Source of the DNA: Hypericum androsaemum
Lineage: Eukaryota; Streptophyta; Magnoliopsida; Malpighiales; Hypericaceae
Assembly (NCBI GenBank): GCA_963995505.1
Contig: OZ023188.1
Span: forward strand, 19,233,912-19,297,911
Length of the DNA stretch: 64,000 bases
Reading direction: 5' to 3'
Both the position numbers and the translations under genes were made by a program. The number at the start of each line of letters is the position of its first letter. Position 1 is the stretch's first letter. Of the stretch, positions 32,251-46,500 are shown one piece after another. The notes beneath the pieces are model-generated. The model was not told the origin of the DNA and did not search any database. It saw only the letters and a list, made by a program, of their open reading frames with translations.

Positions 32251-35142
32251 TTCAGATAATTACTATAGCTATTATTTTGTGATCGAGCTCGGTGGTAGTA
32301 AAATACTAAAATGTGGCGTATTATTACTTTCCCGTCTGGATCTTCCTAGGTATAGAGCGAATGTAAATCAAAAGCGGAATGGCAGGCGTCGTCCCGTCAA
32401 GTTATTTTCCTCTATTTATATATATATAAACCCGGCCAATTATTTGAGGAAAAGATAAAAGGGAGCTTTCTTTAATTTGGTGAAATGACCTGGAGCATCA
32501 AGGAATCTCTTTCTAGCTTCCCAACATATTAAGTGGTTGGTTAAGTTCCATGTGAGCAACTAATAGAAAGATGGTTGGCTGAGGGCATCATAAGCAACCT
32601 CTTTTGTTCATATTTGAATTATTAGGGAAATAATGGAACTTCGACGGTTAAATTAGACAAAAGTCACTCTAACAAGAGTCGTCTTGCAAGTTAAATTTCA
32701 TCCGTGAATATGAAGATAAAATAATGAAAGTATCTCCAACATTAATGTTAATGTTGATAAAACAACTGGGGATGTTGGTACAACAAAATTACAAATTCAA
32801 TTATTCAAAAAAAAACTGGTTAAATACAGCAATTTCATTGTTAGTCGATATGAGCACTCCGTAGTACTTAACAACCAAATTCTCAAATTTACTTTTCAAA
32901 AAAAGTAATAAAAAAACAAATTCTCAAAAGTTGTCCTAGACAGGCTGGTGGCATTTCCTTCTTGCAAAAGTTAACATGTTCCAGCTCGGTCAACCAACGT
33001 GTAAATATTTTTGTAACTAGCAAAAAAACTGGGTCAATCAAGGGCCCACATCTGGAACAAAGTAAACGGCTAATAATTAAATAAATAATTACAGTTTTCT
33101 GGATTATAATTATAAATAATGCCCATATGCTGTTCTCTGAAACTGCCCAACGTCAAAATGTGTCTCCATCTTAGTATTCCCATGGCCCCCAAGAAGTAGA
33201 ACCAAAGGTTTCTCTGGCAAGGGTCTAATAATATTTTTTAATGCACATTATATAGCACTGTTGGAACCCAATCAATAATGAGTAGTGGTGGAGGAATCTT
33301 AATCTCCGATAAGCACCGCTATTATTCTATTTATAAACAAATTAGGATGTTGTTGCTTGGAGTTTAAGCTATGGTTTTGTGGGTGTTTATAGTTGGGAAT
33401 GAGACTGATCAGAAAGACCCTCAATACTTAACAAAATCATGGCATCCTTCGACTGTGCGTGCATTCACAGCAGATTAACAAAGGATCCATATAAACAACA
33501 CTCGGATTAACAAAGGATCCATATAAACAACACTAAGAAAATAGGATAAGAAAACATATCCAATACCAAGTTTTAGAAAAATCCGTCGAGAAAGGAATCG
33601 CAGTTAAGAAGAATCATCAATCAAACTGAAATATGCAAGTTGGCAAAACTGCAGAAGTAAGCATGCGGGTTTAAAATACACGCAGATTAACAATGGCTGC
33701 AACTAAAGCTGAGAGGTTCATGCTCATTGTTCAAACCTTGCTGGATGTTAGCATCAGGATTCCATTAACATATGCCGAAAAAGTCACAGCGATGTACCCT
33801 AATTTCCACAATTCAGACCGAGGGAAGAAAACTGATGTAAGCTTAGTAAGTTAAAATAACATATGTTTCCCTTTTCAAGTGTGCAAATAATCTGCAGCCA
33901 AGTACCGGCAATTTCTAGACATCAACTCATTTTCAAGGACAGTGCAAGGAAGCAGAATGCTATTAGATTCTTCATCTTTTAAGAAGAGAAGTGGTAAGCG
34001 TGTTTCCACAAGCAGCAAAGTGAACTCGTCGATTGGCAACGACTCCACCGAAGTAAATCGAAATCTGCAGAATCTACCTTAAGACTAAGAGCGAAAAACT
34101 TAACTATCCAATCCACAAATACATATACAAAAAATTTATCAGCATCAACCATATGAAACTCCACCAATCAAAATCTACACGTAATAGCGCAAGTCTTGGA
34201 TCATTCAATTGAATCAATTCCTCATTCACTTGACTCATGTTGCACGGAATTTATTAGACTGTTAAGTGCAAGAATGAGACTATCCTAGACAATACCTGTA
34301 TGAGTTGGCAACTCATTTAAGTCATGTATAACTGAATTTATTAGACCGTTAAGCAGAAGTCAAAGATTCTTATACCAGACAACACCTATATCAGTTGGCA
34401 ACTCAGTTAAGTCATGTAGAACGGAATTTAGTAGAATGTTAAGTGCCAGAACTGAAAGATTCTATACCAGACAACACCTGTATCAGTTGGTTATTCATGG
34501 CGCAGAATTTATTAGATCGTTTAAGTGCCAGAACTGAAAGATTCTATACCAGACAGCACTTATTTCAGTTGTGAAATCATAGTACGGAATTTATCAAACC
34601 GTTCTGTGCCAAAACTCAAAGATATAGATATCAAACAGTACTCATATCAGTTATGAACTCATTTAAGTCATTTAGCACGGAATTTATCAGACTCTATACC
34701 AAACAACAGCTATAATGGCCACTGTCATGTTAGTAACCTCCAGTGGATAGCAATCAATCATCATGTATTTCAACCGTACAAGTGGCACTGGAAATGCATC
34801 ACACAGATTGGACTTAAGGGCACGAGCTACAATGCGAATCCGGGAACCAACATTGTCGAAAAGAGCATAAGCGGAAAGTGAACATATCTTAAAAGGCACA
34901 AGGCCACTCGTTTGAGAGACCATCATGTATTTGAACAGGAACACTAAACGCCACCCTCATCCGAACCACCGGTGTCTAAAACACGGGGAAAACTTCCTCT
35001 TCCTAGAGAGGATGACTTGAACCAAGTCAACAAAAATAGTGAAACACCAACCAACAAAGTAGCTTAGCTATAAGAATATACTAATTAATAACAATGTAAA
35101 AGAACCAACCAAGCTTTAAAACCTAGCATCACCACGTCAAAT
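32251..35142. other. Intergenic, no gene recognised; two tandem-repeat patches
   Basis: AT-rich throughout. A 31-32 bp unit (GATTAACAAAGGATCCATAT and onward) is directly duplicated at about 33474-33536. A longer degenerate array lies at 34240-34690. The last 100-300 bp before the cold-shock gene stop are probably its 3' UTR. Confidence 0.5.
34240..34695. repeat. Degenerate tandem array, 81-94 bp period
   Basis: The core GGAATTTATTAGA or a close variant recurs at about 34247, 34334, 34424, 34505, 34586 and 34680. Each is accompanied by ACCAGACAACACCTGTATCA and AACTCATTTAAGTCATG-type blocks. About six diverged units; no coding potential. Confidence 0.8.
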
Positions 35143-35883
35143 TCAAGCAGCGTTAGGGCACTCCCTCGCGAAGTGGCCTTCCTTCCCGCACTGGAAGCAT
35201 CCTCTTCCGCCACCGCCACCGCCACCGCCTGCTCCGCCACCAGTGAACCTACCTCCAACCCTAGCGCTCGAGCAGTCCCTGGCCAGATGACCGATCCCAC
35301 CACAGTTGTAGCAGCCTCCACCGCCACCGGTAGGGCAGTCCCGAGCCATGTGCCCGAACCCCCCGCACTGGTAGCATCCGCTGCCTCTGCCCGCGCCAAA
35401 ATCCCCTCCGGCATTGCCAGATCGGGGACAGTCCCGAGCAAAGTGTCCCGCGTCTCCGCACTTAAAGCACGCGCCGCCGCCTCCGCCGCCAACGTTGCTG
35501 GCGCAGTCCCGGGCGAGGTGGCCAGGGGATCCGCAGTTGTAGCAGCCGGCGCCATATCCGGAGGTGGCTCCCCGGCGGGGAGCGCCGGTCCAGGAGGAGC
35601 CGTAGGCGCCGGGTCGGCGGGAGAAGGAGCCGAGGGGAGCGCCGCCGGGGGCGGTCACGTCGATGGCCTGGTACTTGTTGTCTCCAGAGAGCGCGATGGT
35701 GAATTCGACGATGTCTCCATCGGCTAGGGAGCGGTAACCGCCGTCGGAGCGGATTTCCGACTGGTGGACGAAGAGATCATCGCCACCGTCGTCGGGCTTG
35801 ATGAAGCCGAAGCTCTTCTTGAAGCTCGTGACCCTCCCCGTCGATCTCTCCTCCTTCCTCGCCACCGCTTGGTCCTCCGCCAT
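35143..35883 (-). CDS. Cold-shock domain / CCHC zinc-knuckle glycine-rich protein
   Basis: 246 residues, no intron. The N-terminal cold-shock domain (about 12-80) has RNP1 (SFGFIKPDD, 24-32) and RNP2 (DLFVHQ, 36-41). Five CCHC zinc knuckles lie at about 114-127, 139-152, 170-183, 191-204 and 229-242 (for example CYNCGSPGHLARDC), separated by glycine-rich linkers. This is the plant CSP/CSDP architecture: nucleic-acid chaperones that melt RNA structure and act in cold response, found in nucleus and cytoplasm. The ATG lies just before the CSD. The number of knuckles varies among paralogues, so the exact orthologue (CSP1/CSP3-like, with longer tails) is unsure. A TATA box lies about 85 bp upstream. 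Confidence 0.94.
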   Translation of the reverse strand: MAEDQAVARKEERSTGRVTSFKKSFGFIKPDDGGDDLFVHQSEIRSDGGYRSLADGDIVEFTIALSGDNKYQAIDVTAPGGAPLGSFSRRPGAYGSSWTGAPRRGATSGYGAGCYNCGSPGHLARDCASNVGGGGGGACFKCGDAGHFARDCPRSGNAGGDFGAGRGSGCYQCGGFGHMARDCPTGGGGGCYNCGGIGHLARDCSSARVGGRFTGGGAGGGGGGGGRGCFQCGKEGHFARECPNAA

Positions 35884-35966
35884 CGTTGATCCGATCCGAT
35901 CCGTCTCGAGAGACTTTTCTTTATTAGTTTTTTTATTATTATTATTATTAGCGGGGGGGTCCAGTG

Positions 35967-35975
35967 TATATATAT
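35967..35975 (-). promoter_or_regulatory. TATA box of the cold-shock protein gene
   Basis: CTATATATATA on the minus strand lies about 85-95 bp upstream of the ATG, in a plain promoter with an ATT microsatellite just downstream. Spacing suits a short 5' UTR. Confidence 0.55.
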
Positions 35976-35983
35976 AGGAGGAA

Positions 35984-37573
35984 GTGGATGAGAAATCCCT
36001 AATTTATGCGGTGAGTAGAGACAGTTGGGGGTATTAGTATTTACTATTTAGTAGCTTCTTTCTTTTCTTTTGTGTAATTTGTACAGGTGGGAAAAAAGGA
36101 AAAAAGAGAGAAATATTCGGGTAATTGGAAATTCCAAATATAGCTTTCGATTTTTTTTATAAGTCCAAATATGGTTTTTGATACTACCTAATGTTAATGA
36201 CTCGAAGAGAGAGGATGAGTCGAAACAACATAAACAAATTAGGTACTATTTTTACAATTTATTCATTGCCACGTCAGACAGAATAATCCAACTCACTACT
36301 ACGTGGTACTCCACGTAAGCGTCAAAATGACGCGTCTTGCAAAAAAATCTTGAACCGGACTTGGGTGGACCTAAGTGATAAAAATTGAAAAAAGTTGGAT
36401 CGATTCTATCGATTTTAAACTACGGGGTACTCAAGTGATAATCGGTGATACCACATGGTACTTAAGTGGACTTTTCCCTAAAAAATTCACTTACAGATCA
36501 ACCAACATTGCTAATTTCTAATATATAAAATTAATTAATCGAAGAAAATAAATTATTTTGGGATCTCTGAGTTTGAAACAGAAAGTGGAGGATTTTTTGG
36601 AGATGCAATTTTGTTTTTTTTGTTTTTGTCACTTTTCATAATTGCGTGATCTTTATTTTGTAACTGAGTATGTTTAAAATTAATTTTTTTAATATTGTTC
36701 ATAATTTTTATTATTTACAAAAATACTATTAGAATGACACTTCTCATTATAGTGTTTCGGATGATGGGGAAAAGTCTAATCCCCACGCAATCTGTCCTCT
36801 CTTTTTTTTTCGCTTCGTGTGGACAACAAGCATATTTGGATAATCCAGTTGAATTGTGGAATTTAATATTATCATAGATAGATTATGAGTTATGATCTTT
36901 TAGCTACTATTAATTATAATTTTGGTAGAATCGTTGGGAATAAAAAATAATTGCAAAATATTTGAATTCTAAATTCTTTTTGAAGTAGACGAGGCTGGTG
37001 ACGGGAGAATGTGGGAAGTTTAGATTTTTGCTTAAGCTAATTTCTTCTGGCCAAAAATTGAAATGTTTGTTACATGGTTAACATTATTGGTGTCCGTGGG
37101 CGAGGGGTCTAACTTCTATGAAGATGCTCGAGTTCGAACAATAAAGTACATATCTATTAAAATAAGGTACATATAATTTCATTTTTTTTATCCGACTAAT
37201 CTAAGTTCGAGTCAAGTAGGATCTTTGAAAAGTGGCAAAACTCTTCCAACAAATATTTAACACTGCTGCATTCCCAGAGACTCGAATCCGAGCCCTTGGT
37301 TAAGATAGAACAACTCCCTCACCAGTTGATCTAAATACTTGTTAGTAGTTACACATAATTTCGTTATTCTTTATAGTCTGACGTGATACAGCATATAAAT
37401 TCTGCGGAGGACATTGCAATGTTTCATAAATAGTTGAAGGCCCAAAAATAATTGTAAGCGGAACATTATTACTACGACCTATCTACATAACACAGTGTAA
37501 TTAAGCCATCACAAGGTTGGCTGGCTGTGTCCCTGAAATGACCAAAAAGAGTGAAATTTATTTGTACAAGTGA
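35984..37573. other. Intergenic; includes an orphan MULE end
   Basis: No gene was recognised. At 36430-36478 the right-hand end GGTACTTAAGTGGACTTTTCCC of the GGGAAAAGTCC family is present, without a visible left partner. Confidence 0.5.
36380..36478 (-). mobile_element. Orphan MULE terminal repeat
   Basis: Read inverted, it begins GGGAAAAGTCCACTTAAGTA, identical over 20 bp to the end at 16843, then ACCATGTGGTATCACC. A partner TIR is not seen upstream, so this is a truncated copy. Confidence 0.6.
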
Positions 37574-39581
<2,008 letters not shown>

Positions 39582-40225
39582 GGTTCCGTACTATCAATGG
39601 AAATGCGGAGGGAAAGGAGAAGAGACCACGAGTATTTAGTGGTAATGTGATGTTTTGTGAGGGAGGGTGGTAGTTAAGTTAAGTAAAGGATGATGTTATT
39701 GCGTGGATGAGATTTCAGGGGGCGATGCAGTTCAGTGGTTCATGTGAGGATAACTCTGCTCTCTATGAATTGTATGATTCTCACTCCATGACCATCAATG
39801 ATGTAACGGTGTTTTTACCCAATTACAAACAAATTCACCACTTTTGCAATTTAGCAATGTGTAATGAAATGATGATCGTGCCATAAAAACAACAAATTAT
39901 TCGGATACTATATTAGAATTTTGTATCCAACATAAAACTCAAGTTATGGATTTCCACCGCACTTGACATCATACTCGCTTCATCAACCACTCGCTCTCCC
40001 TTTTGGTCAAATCGTTTTCGGCAGCCAGTGGAAGTGGAAATTTTAATTTGGAAAATTTGATGAGGTACAGTGGTACACACTTGTGGTTTGCCTTCTATTT
40101 TAGATTTTTTTGTTTAGAATTCTAGTTCCCATAATCCGGTTCTATTTATTCCAATGATATTTTTAATTTGTAAAATTTTAAATTTTCATGCATTTTATCG
40201 TATAAGGTGTCTAAATTAGAGACAA
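39582..40225. other. Promoter of the FNR gene and AT-rich intergenic DNA
   Basis: No ORF of note. A confident TATA box could not be chosen. Confidence 0.45.
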
Positions 40226-40940
40226 TTTTTTTTAGGAACAAACAAACAAATGCATTAATCAACCAGGAGACTCAATTACAACTAAGTCAGCAACTTCCAA
40301 TGGGAGCGAATCTAACCAGCCCACATGAAAAGTTTCCAACAGGCACCGCTTGCTCAAACAATAGCTTCATGATTGTTTGAGCGAGAAGTGTGAAGCAAAA
40401 TACACAAAAGTAGAGCTTAGAGAGTACTCCGAAGTCGAAAAACCAAGGATTCTAAGTTCCAATCTATCAAGGGTTCAGAGTTACAAAGAAAGGCATGTAC
40501 AATCCGACAATCCATTTCAATTATGTCATTGAAGAGACACAAGTTCTTGTAACCATGTGCAAGGAAAGCTCAATAACCAAAAGTTCTGCCATCAAAGGAG
40601 AGGAGGCAGACACCAAAGAGACTTGACCATCTATAACATGGCCTTCGTGATTCTTAGCAACCGCTGCCACTCCCGAGTGAGAAGAAGCTCCCACTCATAA
40701 AGCGTCGCAGTTGAACTTCAGGACACCCACTTTAGGAGCCGTCCACGAAGCTTGCTGATTCTCCCTTAACACTTCAAACTGCGTTGACAATATGTTTGCC
40801 TGCAAGAAATCATAGCAGGAATAAGAAGCCATAGATACAGTACCGATAGGATCAAAGAGAGCACCTTCGAATATACATTTGTTTCTAGCATTCCAGATAG
40901 ACTAACACAAATACATGGCATAGCTAACCAAACCATGCGA
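40226..40940 (-). pseudogene. LINE-type reverse-transcriptase-associated RNase H remnant
   Basis: The minus strand reads SIWNARNKCIFEGALFDP, then QASWTAPKVGVLKFNCDA, stop, then HSGVAAVAKNHEGHVIDG and further recognisable RNase H sequence (AELLVIELSLHM). This is the C-terminal RNase H-like (RVT_3) domain of plant L1-type LINEs or their domesticated relatives. Stops break the frame. A short T run on the plus strand (40226-40233) may be the 3' poly(A). It ends about where the Copia element begins, so that element may have inserted into it. Confidence 0.75.
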
Positions 40941-42388
40941 ATCTTGGAGAATTAGTTTATTAACCAATGAAGAGATGGCCCAATACAAGTGAGTGTATTG
41001 GGCATTGGCCCAAGTATTTAATTAGGGGGAGAATCCTAATTAAATATAATAACTAAGTTATTAGTAAGCAACTTTGAGCTAATTTAATTAGAGGTCACAC
41101 CAATTGATTTTGAGTGTTTGTGAGATCAATACGAAGCTCGTTGATAGAGCTTCGTAGCGATATATAACACTTGCAAAAATCCAATTCTCGAGGTGAATAA
41201 AAATTGGCTTTAAAGTGGTATGGTTGCTATTGAAATAAGCACAATTCTACATTAGTTAGCACACCATACTGAGACAGGTCTATAAGGGATTACAAGTCTA
41301 GCATGGGTAAACTGGTGGAGAAGGGAGAGGCTTCTCGTACCGTCCGTCTGTCCGTTCGACCAGCTCGGCTCGGCTCGGCACGAATGCACGCGCGCGCACG
41401 CCCCGCCCTGAGCCGGGCCAGGCTCGGACTCGGGCTCAGGCTCGGGTGCGGGTTGCGGGATTGTGAGTTTGTGAGAATTGTTCCAGGTTCTAGGGCCTTA
41501 TCTTTTTAGAGCTGGGCCAGCCTTATTGTAGCGATCCTAGGCCCAAAAAGTACTCTGGGCTTCTGTTTGGACAAACCCACGTTCTGGAACCTTCTTCTCC
41601 TTCCAGGTGGCTTTGAATTTAAATTTTGAATTTAAAATTTATGCCAATAAATGGGATAACAGCCAAATAAATATGGGATTTTTATGGGTCTTGTAACAAC
41701 CCATTTATTGGGTGGGTTAATGGTCTTATTAAATCCAGATTTGAATGTTGGAGGTCCTAGGCCCCCTATAAAAGGAGTCCTCCTCCTTCATTCCAAATCA
41801 TCCCAGCTCTTCATCTCTTCAGAGCTCTCTACTTCTCCCTCCTTAAGATTTATATTTACATGCTCATACCATAATTTACTAATATTTGTTCCAACAATCT
41901 TAAACTCTTATTAGCTTTTAAATATTAGTAGATTAGAAAGGCAAGCTACAGTAATAAACGAAAAAAAAAATTAACTTCGGCCTTAATAGTATTCTGTACC
42001 TTTTTAATCTGGTCTTCACCTTTGCTGTGATACAATCATTTTGAAACTGAAATAGGTAACGCATAATTTAAAAGAGATTCGCCTTAATCATTTCTTCGAT
42101 AACGATTAAAATTGTCTACTAGGTTGTTCATGCAATTAAAAATTTCACGTTACAGTTTTGAATTTTAATTGTATTTGCTCACTGGAAAGATAATTAATTT
42201 AATAGAGTTATCGTTAAAATTTATTTCACCAATTGAATACAATCATGTAGTTCGGGGTAAGTATTTATCTGTTACGAACGCTACTGACCATTCAAAGTGC
42301 AGAATATTGTGGGGTTCGAACCAATTAATTACTAGTTTAATTGATATTATTGAAACTAGTTTCTTACTAAATTCTATATTTTCTTTAG

Positions 42389-43420
42389 ATGGCTGATAAC
42401 AACTCTCCCCCACTCAACAACTCTGGTGCGACGAACACCGATAACGATAACTTGAACGAGGAGGTTCCTGTTGTGAGGGCTAGCGGCGCTGAGGCCGTGA
42501 TGCCGGGTCATAGACACCCAATGCCACTGCCGTACTCTCATCTTGAGAAATCGGAAAAGTTCAAGAGTGGAAATTTCAAGAGATGGCAACAAAAAATATT
42601 GTTCTACTTGACCGCCTTGAACTTTAGCCAGTATGTCAAGGAGGAGAAACCCAAAGAGAATGTGAGTGATCTGCATCAAACTGCGATCCACAACGCATGG
42701 GTACATGAAGATTACCTATGTCGTAACTATATATTGGGTTCTCTCGACGATTCGCTTTACGGCGTGTACTATACCAAAGAAACATCTAAGGATCTTTGAG
42801 AATCGTTGGAGCACAAATATAAAGTTGACGATGTCGGTGTAAAGAAATTTGTGGCCGGGCGCTTCCACGACTATCGAATGGTCGATGGAAAGAGCATTGT
42901 GGAACAATGAGAAGAGCTGCAATTGATTTTCCATGATCTTGCAACCGAGGAAATGGCCATCAATGATGCCCTCTAAGTGACGATGGTGATTGAGAAATTA
43001 CCACCATCCTAGAAGGACTTTAAGATGTACCTCAAGCACAAGAGGAAGAAGATGACTCTCGAGGACCTTATCCAAAGGTTGCGCATCGAGTAAGACAACC
43101 GAAAGGTTGATAAGAAACCAAGTGGCATGGTTGCTAAGGCCAATGTGGTCGAGACCAGGGGGAGCTCCCGCGGGAACAAGCAGAAATGCTCAAATGATTC
43201 CAAGGGAGATGCTCAGAACAAGAGCTTTACCGGTACCTATTTTGTTTGCAACAAGATCGGCTATCGTGCCAAAGATTACTATAAACGTCTAGCTGTAGAG
43301 GGCAAGAAGACGGCAGGATCAAGCAAGGGCAAGAAGAAGAAGCCCGCCAATGCTAACATTGCAGAGGCTAACTTGAGCTCTGACCTCGATGAGATGTACC
43401 TCACGGTCATTGTGTCCTAG
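42389..43420 (+). pseudogene. Copia gag region
   Basis: It starts MADNNSPPLNN and includes the gag landmark KSGNFKRWQQKILFYLTAL. In-frame stops occur at 42797-42799 and further on (about 42907, 42974, 43010, 43091 and 43418). The zinc knuckle near 43240-43280 is degenerate (CNKIGYRAKDYY instead of C-x2-C-x4-H-x4-C). Confidence 0.8.
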
Positions 43421-43849
43421 GTGAACCTTATGGGTGGGAACTCGAAGGAATGGTGGGTGGACATGGGGGCTACCCGTCATATTTGTGCCAACAAATGGAT
43501 ATTCAAGACCTATCAACCGGTCGATGATGAGAACTGCTACATGGAAAATTCCGCAGTCTCGAAAGTTAAAGGCAAAGGGACGGTCATGCTGAAGATGACC
43601 TCGAGCAAGGAGCTCACCTTGACCGATGTGCTGCATGTGCCCGAGATCCGGAAGAATCTCATCTCTGGAATGGTGCTCAATAAGAGGGGCTTTCAGCTCG
43701 TGTTTGAGTCTGACAAGGTCATCATGTCCAAGGGAGGGATATTCGTTGGCAAGGGCTACTTGACCAACAATCTGTTTAAGATGAGTGTAATGACCTTAGC
43801 TCCCAAGGCAAAGTCTATTGATAAGATTGATGTGGGTGCCGCCCAATAA
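43421..43849 (+). pseudogene. Copia aspartic protease region
   Basis: WWVDMGATRHIC replaces the usual D-[ST]-G-A active site with D-M-G-A. LTDVLHVPEIRKNLISGMVL is the conserved downstream block. A stop follows at 43847-43849, before the integrase. Confidence 0.8.
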
Positions 43850-43946
43850 GGCTAGCACGAGCAATGATGTAATGAATATTGCCGAGAAGGCTAATAAGAA
43901 AGTAAAGATTGTTTATTCTCGCGTGTCGTAGATTGTTTATTCTCGC

Positions 43947-45092
43947 GTGTCGTTATATTTATGGCATGGTAGACTAGGTCATGTGAATTATAAGTCTTTG
44001 CAAAGGCTAATATCACTTAACCTACTACCGAAATTCAATATCGATCACAAACATAAGTACGAGACTTGTGTTGAGGCCAAATACGCCAAGACATCTTCCC
44101 ACTTGATTGAGCGAAGCACAAAACTGTTGGATTTAATCCACACCGATGTATGTGATTTAAAATACGTACAAACGCGTGGCGGTAAAAATTATTTTATAAC
44201 TTTTATCGACGATTGTACGAGGTATTGCTATGTCTACTTGATGAGAAGTAAAGACGAAGCAATAGACATGTTCATTCACTATAAGAATGAAGTTGAGAAC
44301 CAACTTGGCAAGAAGATCAAAAATCTTCGAAGTGACCGAGGTGGTGAATATGAATCTCCATTTGTACAAGTTTGTGCCGAGAATGGAATCGTTCATCAAA
44401 CCACGGCGCCTTATTCTCCCAAGCAAAATGGAATTGCAGAAAGGAAGAATAGGACGCTTAAGGAAATGATGAATGCGATGCTTATTAGTTCCGGATTACC
44501 AAAGAATTTGTGGGAGAAAGCAGTGCTTTCGGCCAACTATGTGCTCAACAGGGTACCACACAAAAAGTTGGATAAAACACCTTACGAATTATGGAAAGGT
44601 CATGCGCCTAGCTATAAATTCCTAAGAGTTTGGGGATGTCTTGCTAAGATTCTGATCCCACCTCCTAAAAGGACAAGGATAGGACCCAATACGGTGGATT
44701 GTGTGTTTATCGGTTATGCACAATATAGTACTGCATATCGATTCTTGGTACACAAGTCAGATAACTCTGATGTCCACGTAAATACTATCATAGAAGCTAG
44801 GGATGCTTCATTCGTTGAGGAAATCTTTTCTCACAAAGCTCAAACTGGTGTTGACCGTCAAGTTGACCAAAGTGGGAGCAATGTGGGGGGAGAGGAACCT
44901 CAAGATGAAGTTGAAGAGCCTAGACATGGAAAAAGGGCTAGAAAAGAAAAGTCCTTCAGATCAGATTTCCTAACATATCTGTTAGAAGAGGATCCTGTAA
45001 CCTACAAAGAAGCAATGTCTTCTACAGACTCTGCTCTTTGGAAGGAAGCAGTGAATAGTGAGATAGAGTCTATTTTACATAATCACACTTGA
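43947..45092 (+). pseudogene. Copia integrase region
   Basis: It covers the GAG-pre-integrase WHGRLGHVNYKSLQ and the integrase core with DVCD, FIDDCTRYCYVYLM and TAPYSPKQNGIAERKNRTL (the conserved D,D,E positions look present). The HHCC cysteine pair reads CVEAKYAK, so it is incomplete. The frame ends in a stop at 45090-45092. Confidence 0.88.
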
Positions 45093-45155
45093 GAACTAGT
45101 AGATCTATCTCTGGGTAGTAAACCACTAAGCCATAAGTGGATCTTCAAACAGAAG

Positions 45156-46079
45156 ATGAAGCCTGATGGTACAGTGAATAAATACAAGGTAAGACTTGTT
45201 GTTAAAGGCTACAAGCAAACTGAGGGTGTTGATTATTTTGACACATATACTCCTGTCTCCAGAAAAATATCTATTAGGTTAGTCATAGCCTTGGCAGCTT
45301 TATTTAACCTAGAGATCCATCAAATGGATGTAAAGACGGCCTTCCTTAATGGAGATTTGGAAGAGGAGATTTACATGGAACAACCCGAAGGGTTTGTGAT
45401 TCCAGGTAAAGAACATAAGGTGTGTAAACTTGTAAAATCTTTGTATGGACTAAAACAAGCACCTAAACAATGGCACGAAAAGTTTGATAGTGTAATGCTA
45501 TCTAACAGATTTCAGATAAACCAATGTGATAAATGTGTCTACGTAAAAGGAGATAATAACGACTATGTGATAGTTTGTCTCTACGTAGATGACATGTTGA
45601 TCGTGGGTAATAATGATAATATCAAAATTACCAAGAGAATATTGTCGCAAAATTTTGACATGAAAGACTTGGGACAAGCTGATGTAATACTTGGAATAAA
45701 AATCACCAAGACTTCAGAAGGTTACGCGCTTTCCCAAGGTCACTATGTCGAAAAGATATTTGAAAAATTCGATAAGGATAGCAATGTAATTGCGAGAACT
45801 CCTATGGAAGTGGTATCAAGTCTCTGCAAGAATCGTGGAGAGAGTGTGAGACAACTAGATTATTCTAGAGTTATAGGCAGTCTAATGTATCTCATGGACT
45901 GTACTAGACCAGATATTACAAATTCGGTAAACAGATTATCGAGATATACGAGTAATCCCAATCATGAACATTGGAAAGCGATAGTTAGAGTCCTTAGATA
46001 CCTAAGGTACACTGCTAACTATGGATTACACTATACGAGATATCCTGCCGTTCTGGAAGGGTATTTAGACGCGAACTAG
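45156..46079 (+). pseudogene. Copia reverse transcriptase region
   Basis: Contains [58 protein letters not shown] and the catalytic box [10 protein letters not shown], then the RT-RNase H connection. A TAG at 46077-46079 ends the frame. Confidence 0.92.
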
Positions 46080-46496
46080 ACCTCGGACTCCAAGAATATA
46101 AAATTCACGAGTGGATACGTATTTATAATTGGAGGAGCATCGGTCTCGTGGAGATCATGCAAACAAACTTACATTGCTAGATCAACTATGGAATCTGAAT
46201 TCATAGCGTTGGATCTAGCAGCTGAAGAGGCGGATTGACTCCGAAGTTTTTTGGAGGACATCCCGATGTGGTCAAAACCAGTGTCTCCCATTAGCGTGCA
46301 CTGTGATAGTCAATCAGCTATCGGAAGAGCACAAAATAATGTGTATAATAGAAAGTCTAGACACATACGTCATAGACATAAATCTGTAAAAATATTATTG
46401 AGAACGGGTGTGATATCTTTAGACTATGTAAAGTCAAAAGAGAACATCACGGATCCATTAACTAAAGGTCTAACGAGAGACCAAGTCATTTTCTAG
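46080..46496 (+). pseudogene. Copia RNase H region
   Basis: After the stop the reading continues through [18 protein letters not shown], a further in-frame TGA (about 46236), and HCDSQSAIGRAQN to DPLTKGLTRDQV. The sequence after 46500 has no polypurine tract or LTR. Confidence 0.85.
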
Positions 46497-46500
46497 AACA

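Larger units (their letters stand above)
40945..46500 (+). mobile_element. Decayed Ty1/Copia retrotransposon, 3' end missing
   Basis: The domain order gag - protease - integrase - reverse transcriptase - RNase H on the plus strand defines Copia. A TATA box (TATAAAAGG, 41767-41775) in 41000-41900 suggests a 5' LTR there, but its limits and the primer-binding site could not be fixed, because the 3' LTR is missing. Coding stops after DPLTKGLTRDQVIF at 46496 and no LTR follows. Many stops and altered motifs show it is dead. Confidence 0.8.

Noticed and set aside
35085..35727. Alanine-rich ORFs on both strands over the cold-shock gene
   Set aside because: They are frame shadows of the glycine-rich zinc-knuckle coding sequence.
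42389..46496. Treating the Copia frames as separate host genes
   Set aside because: Domain order and motifs show one degraded retrotransposon polyprotein split by stops.
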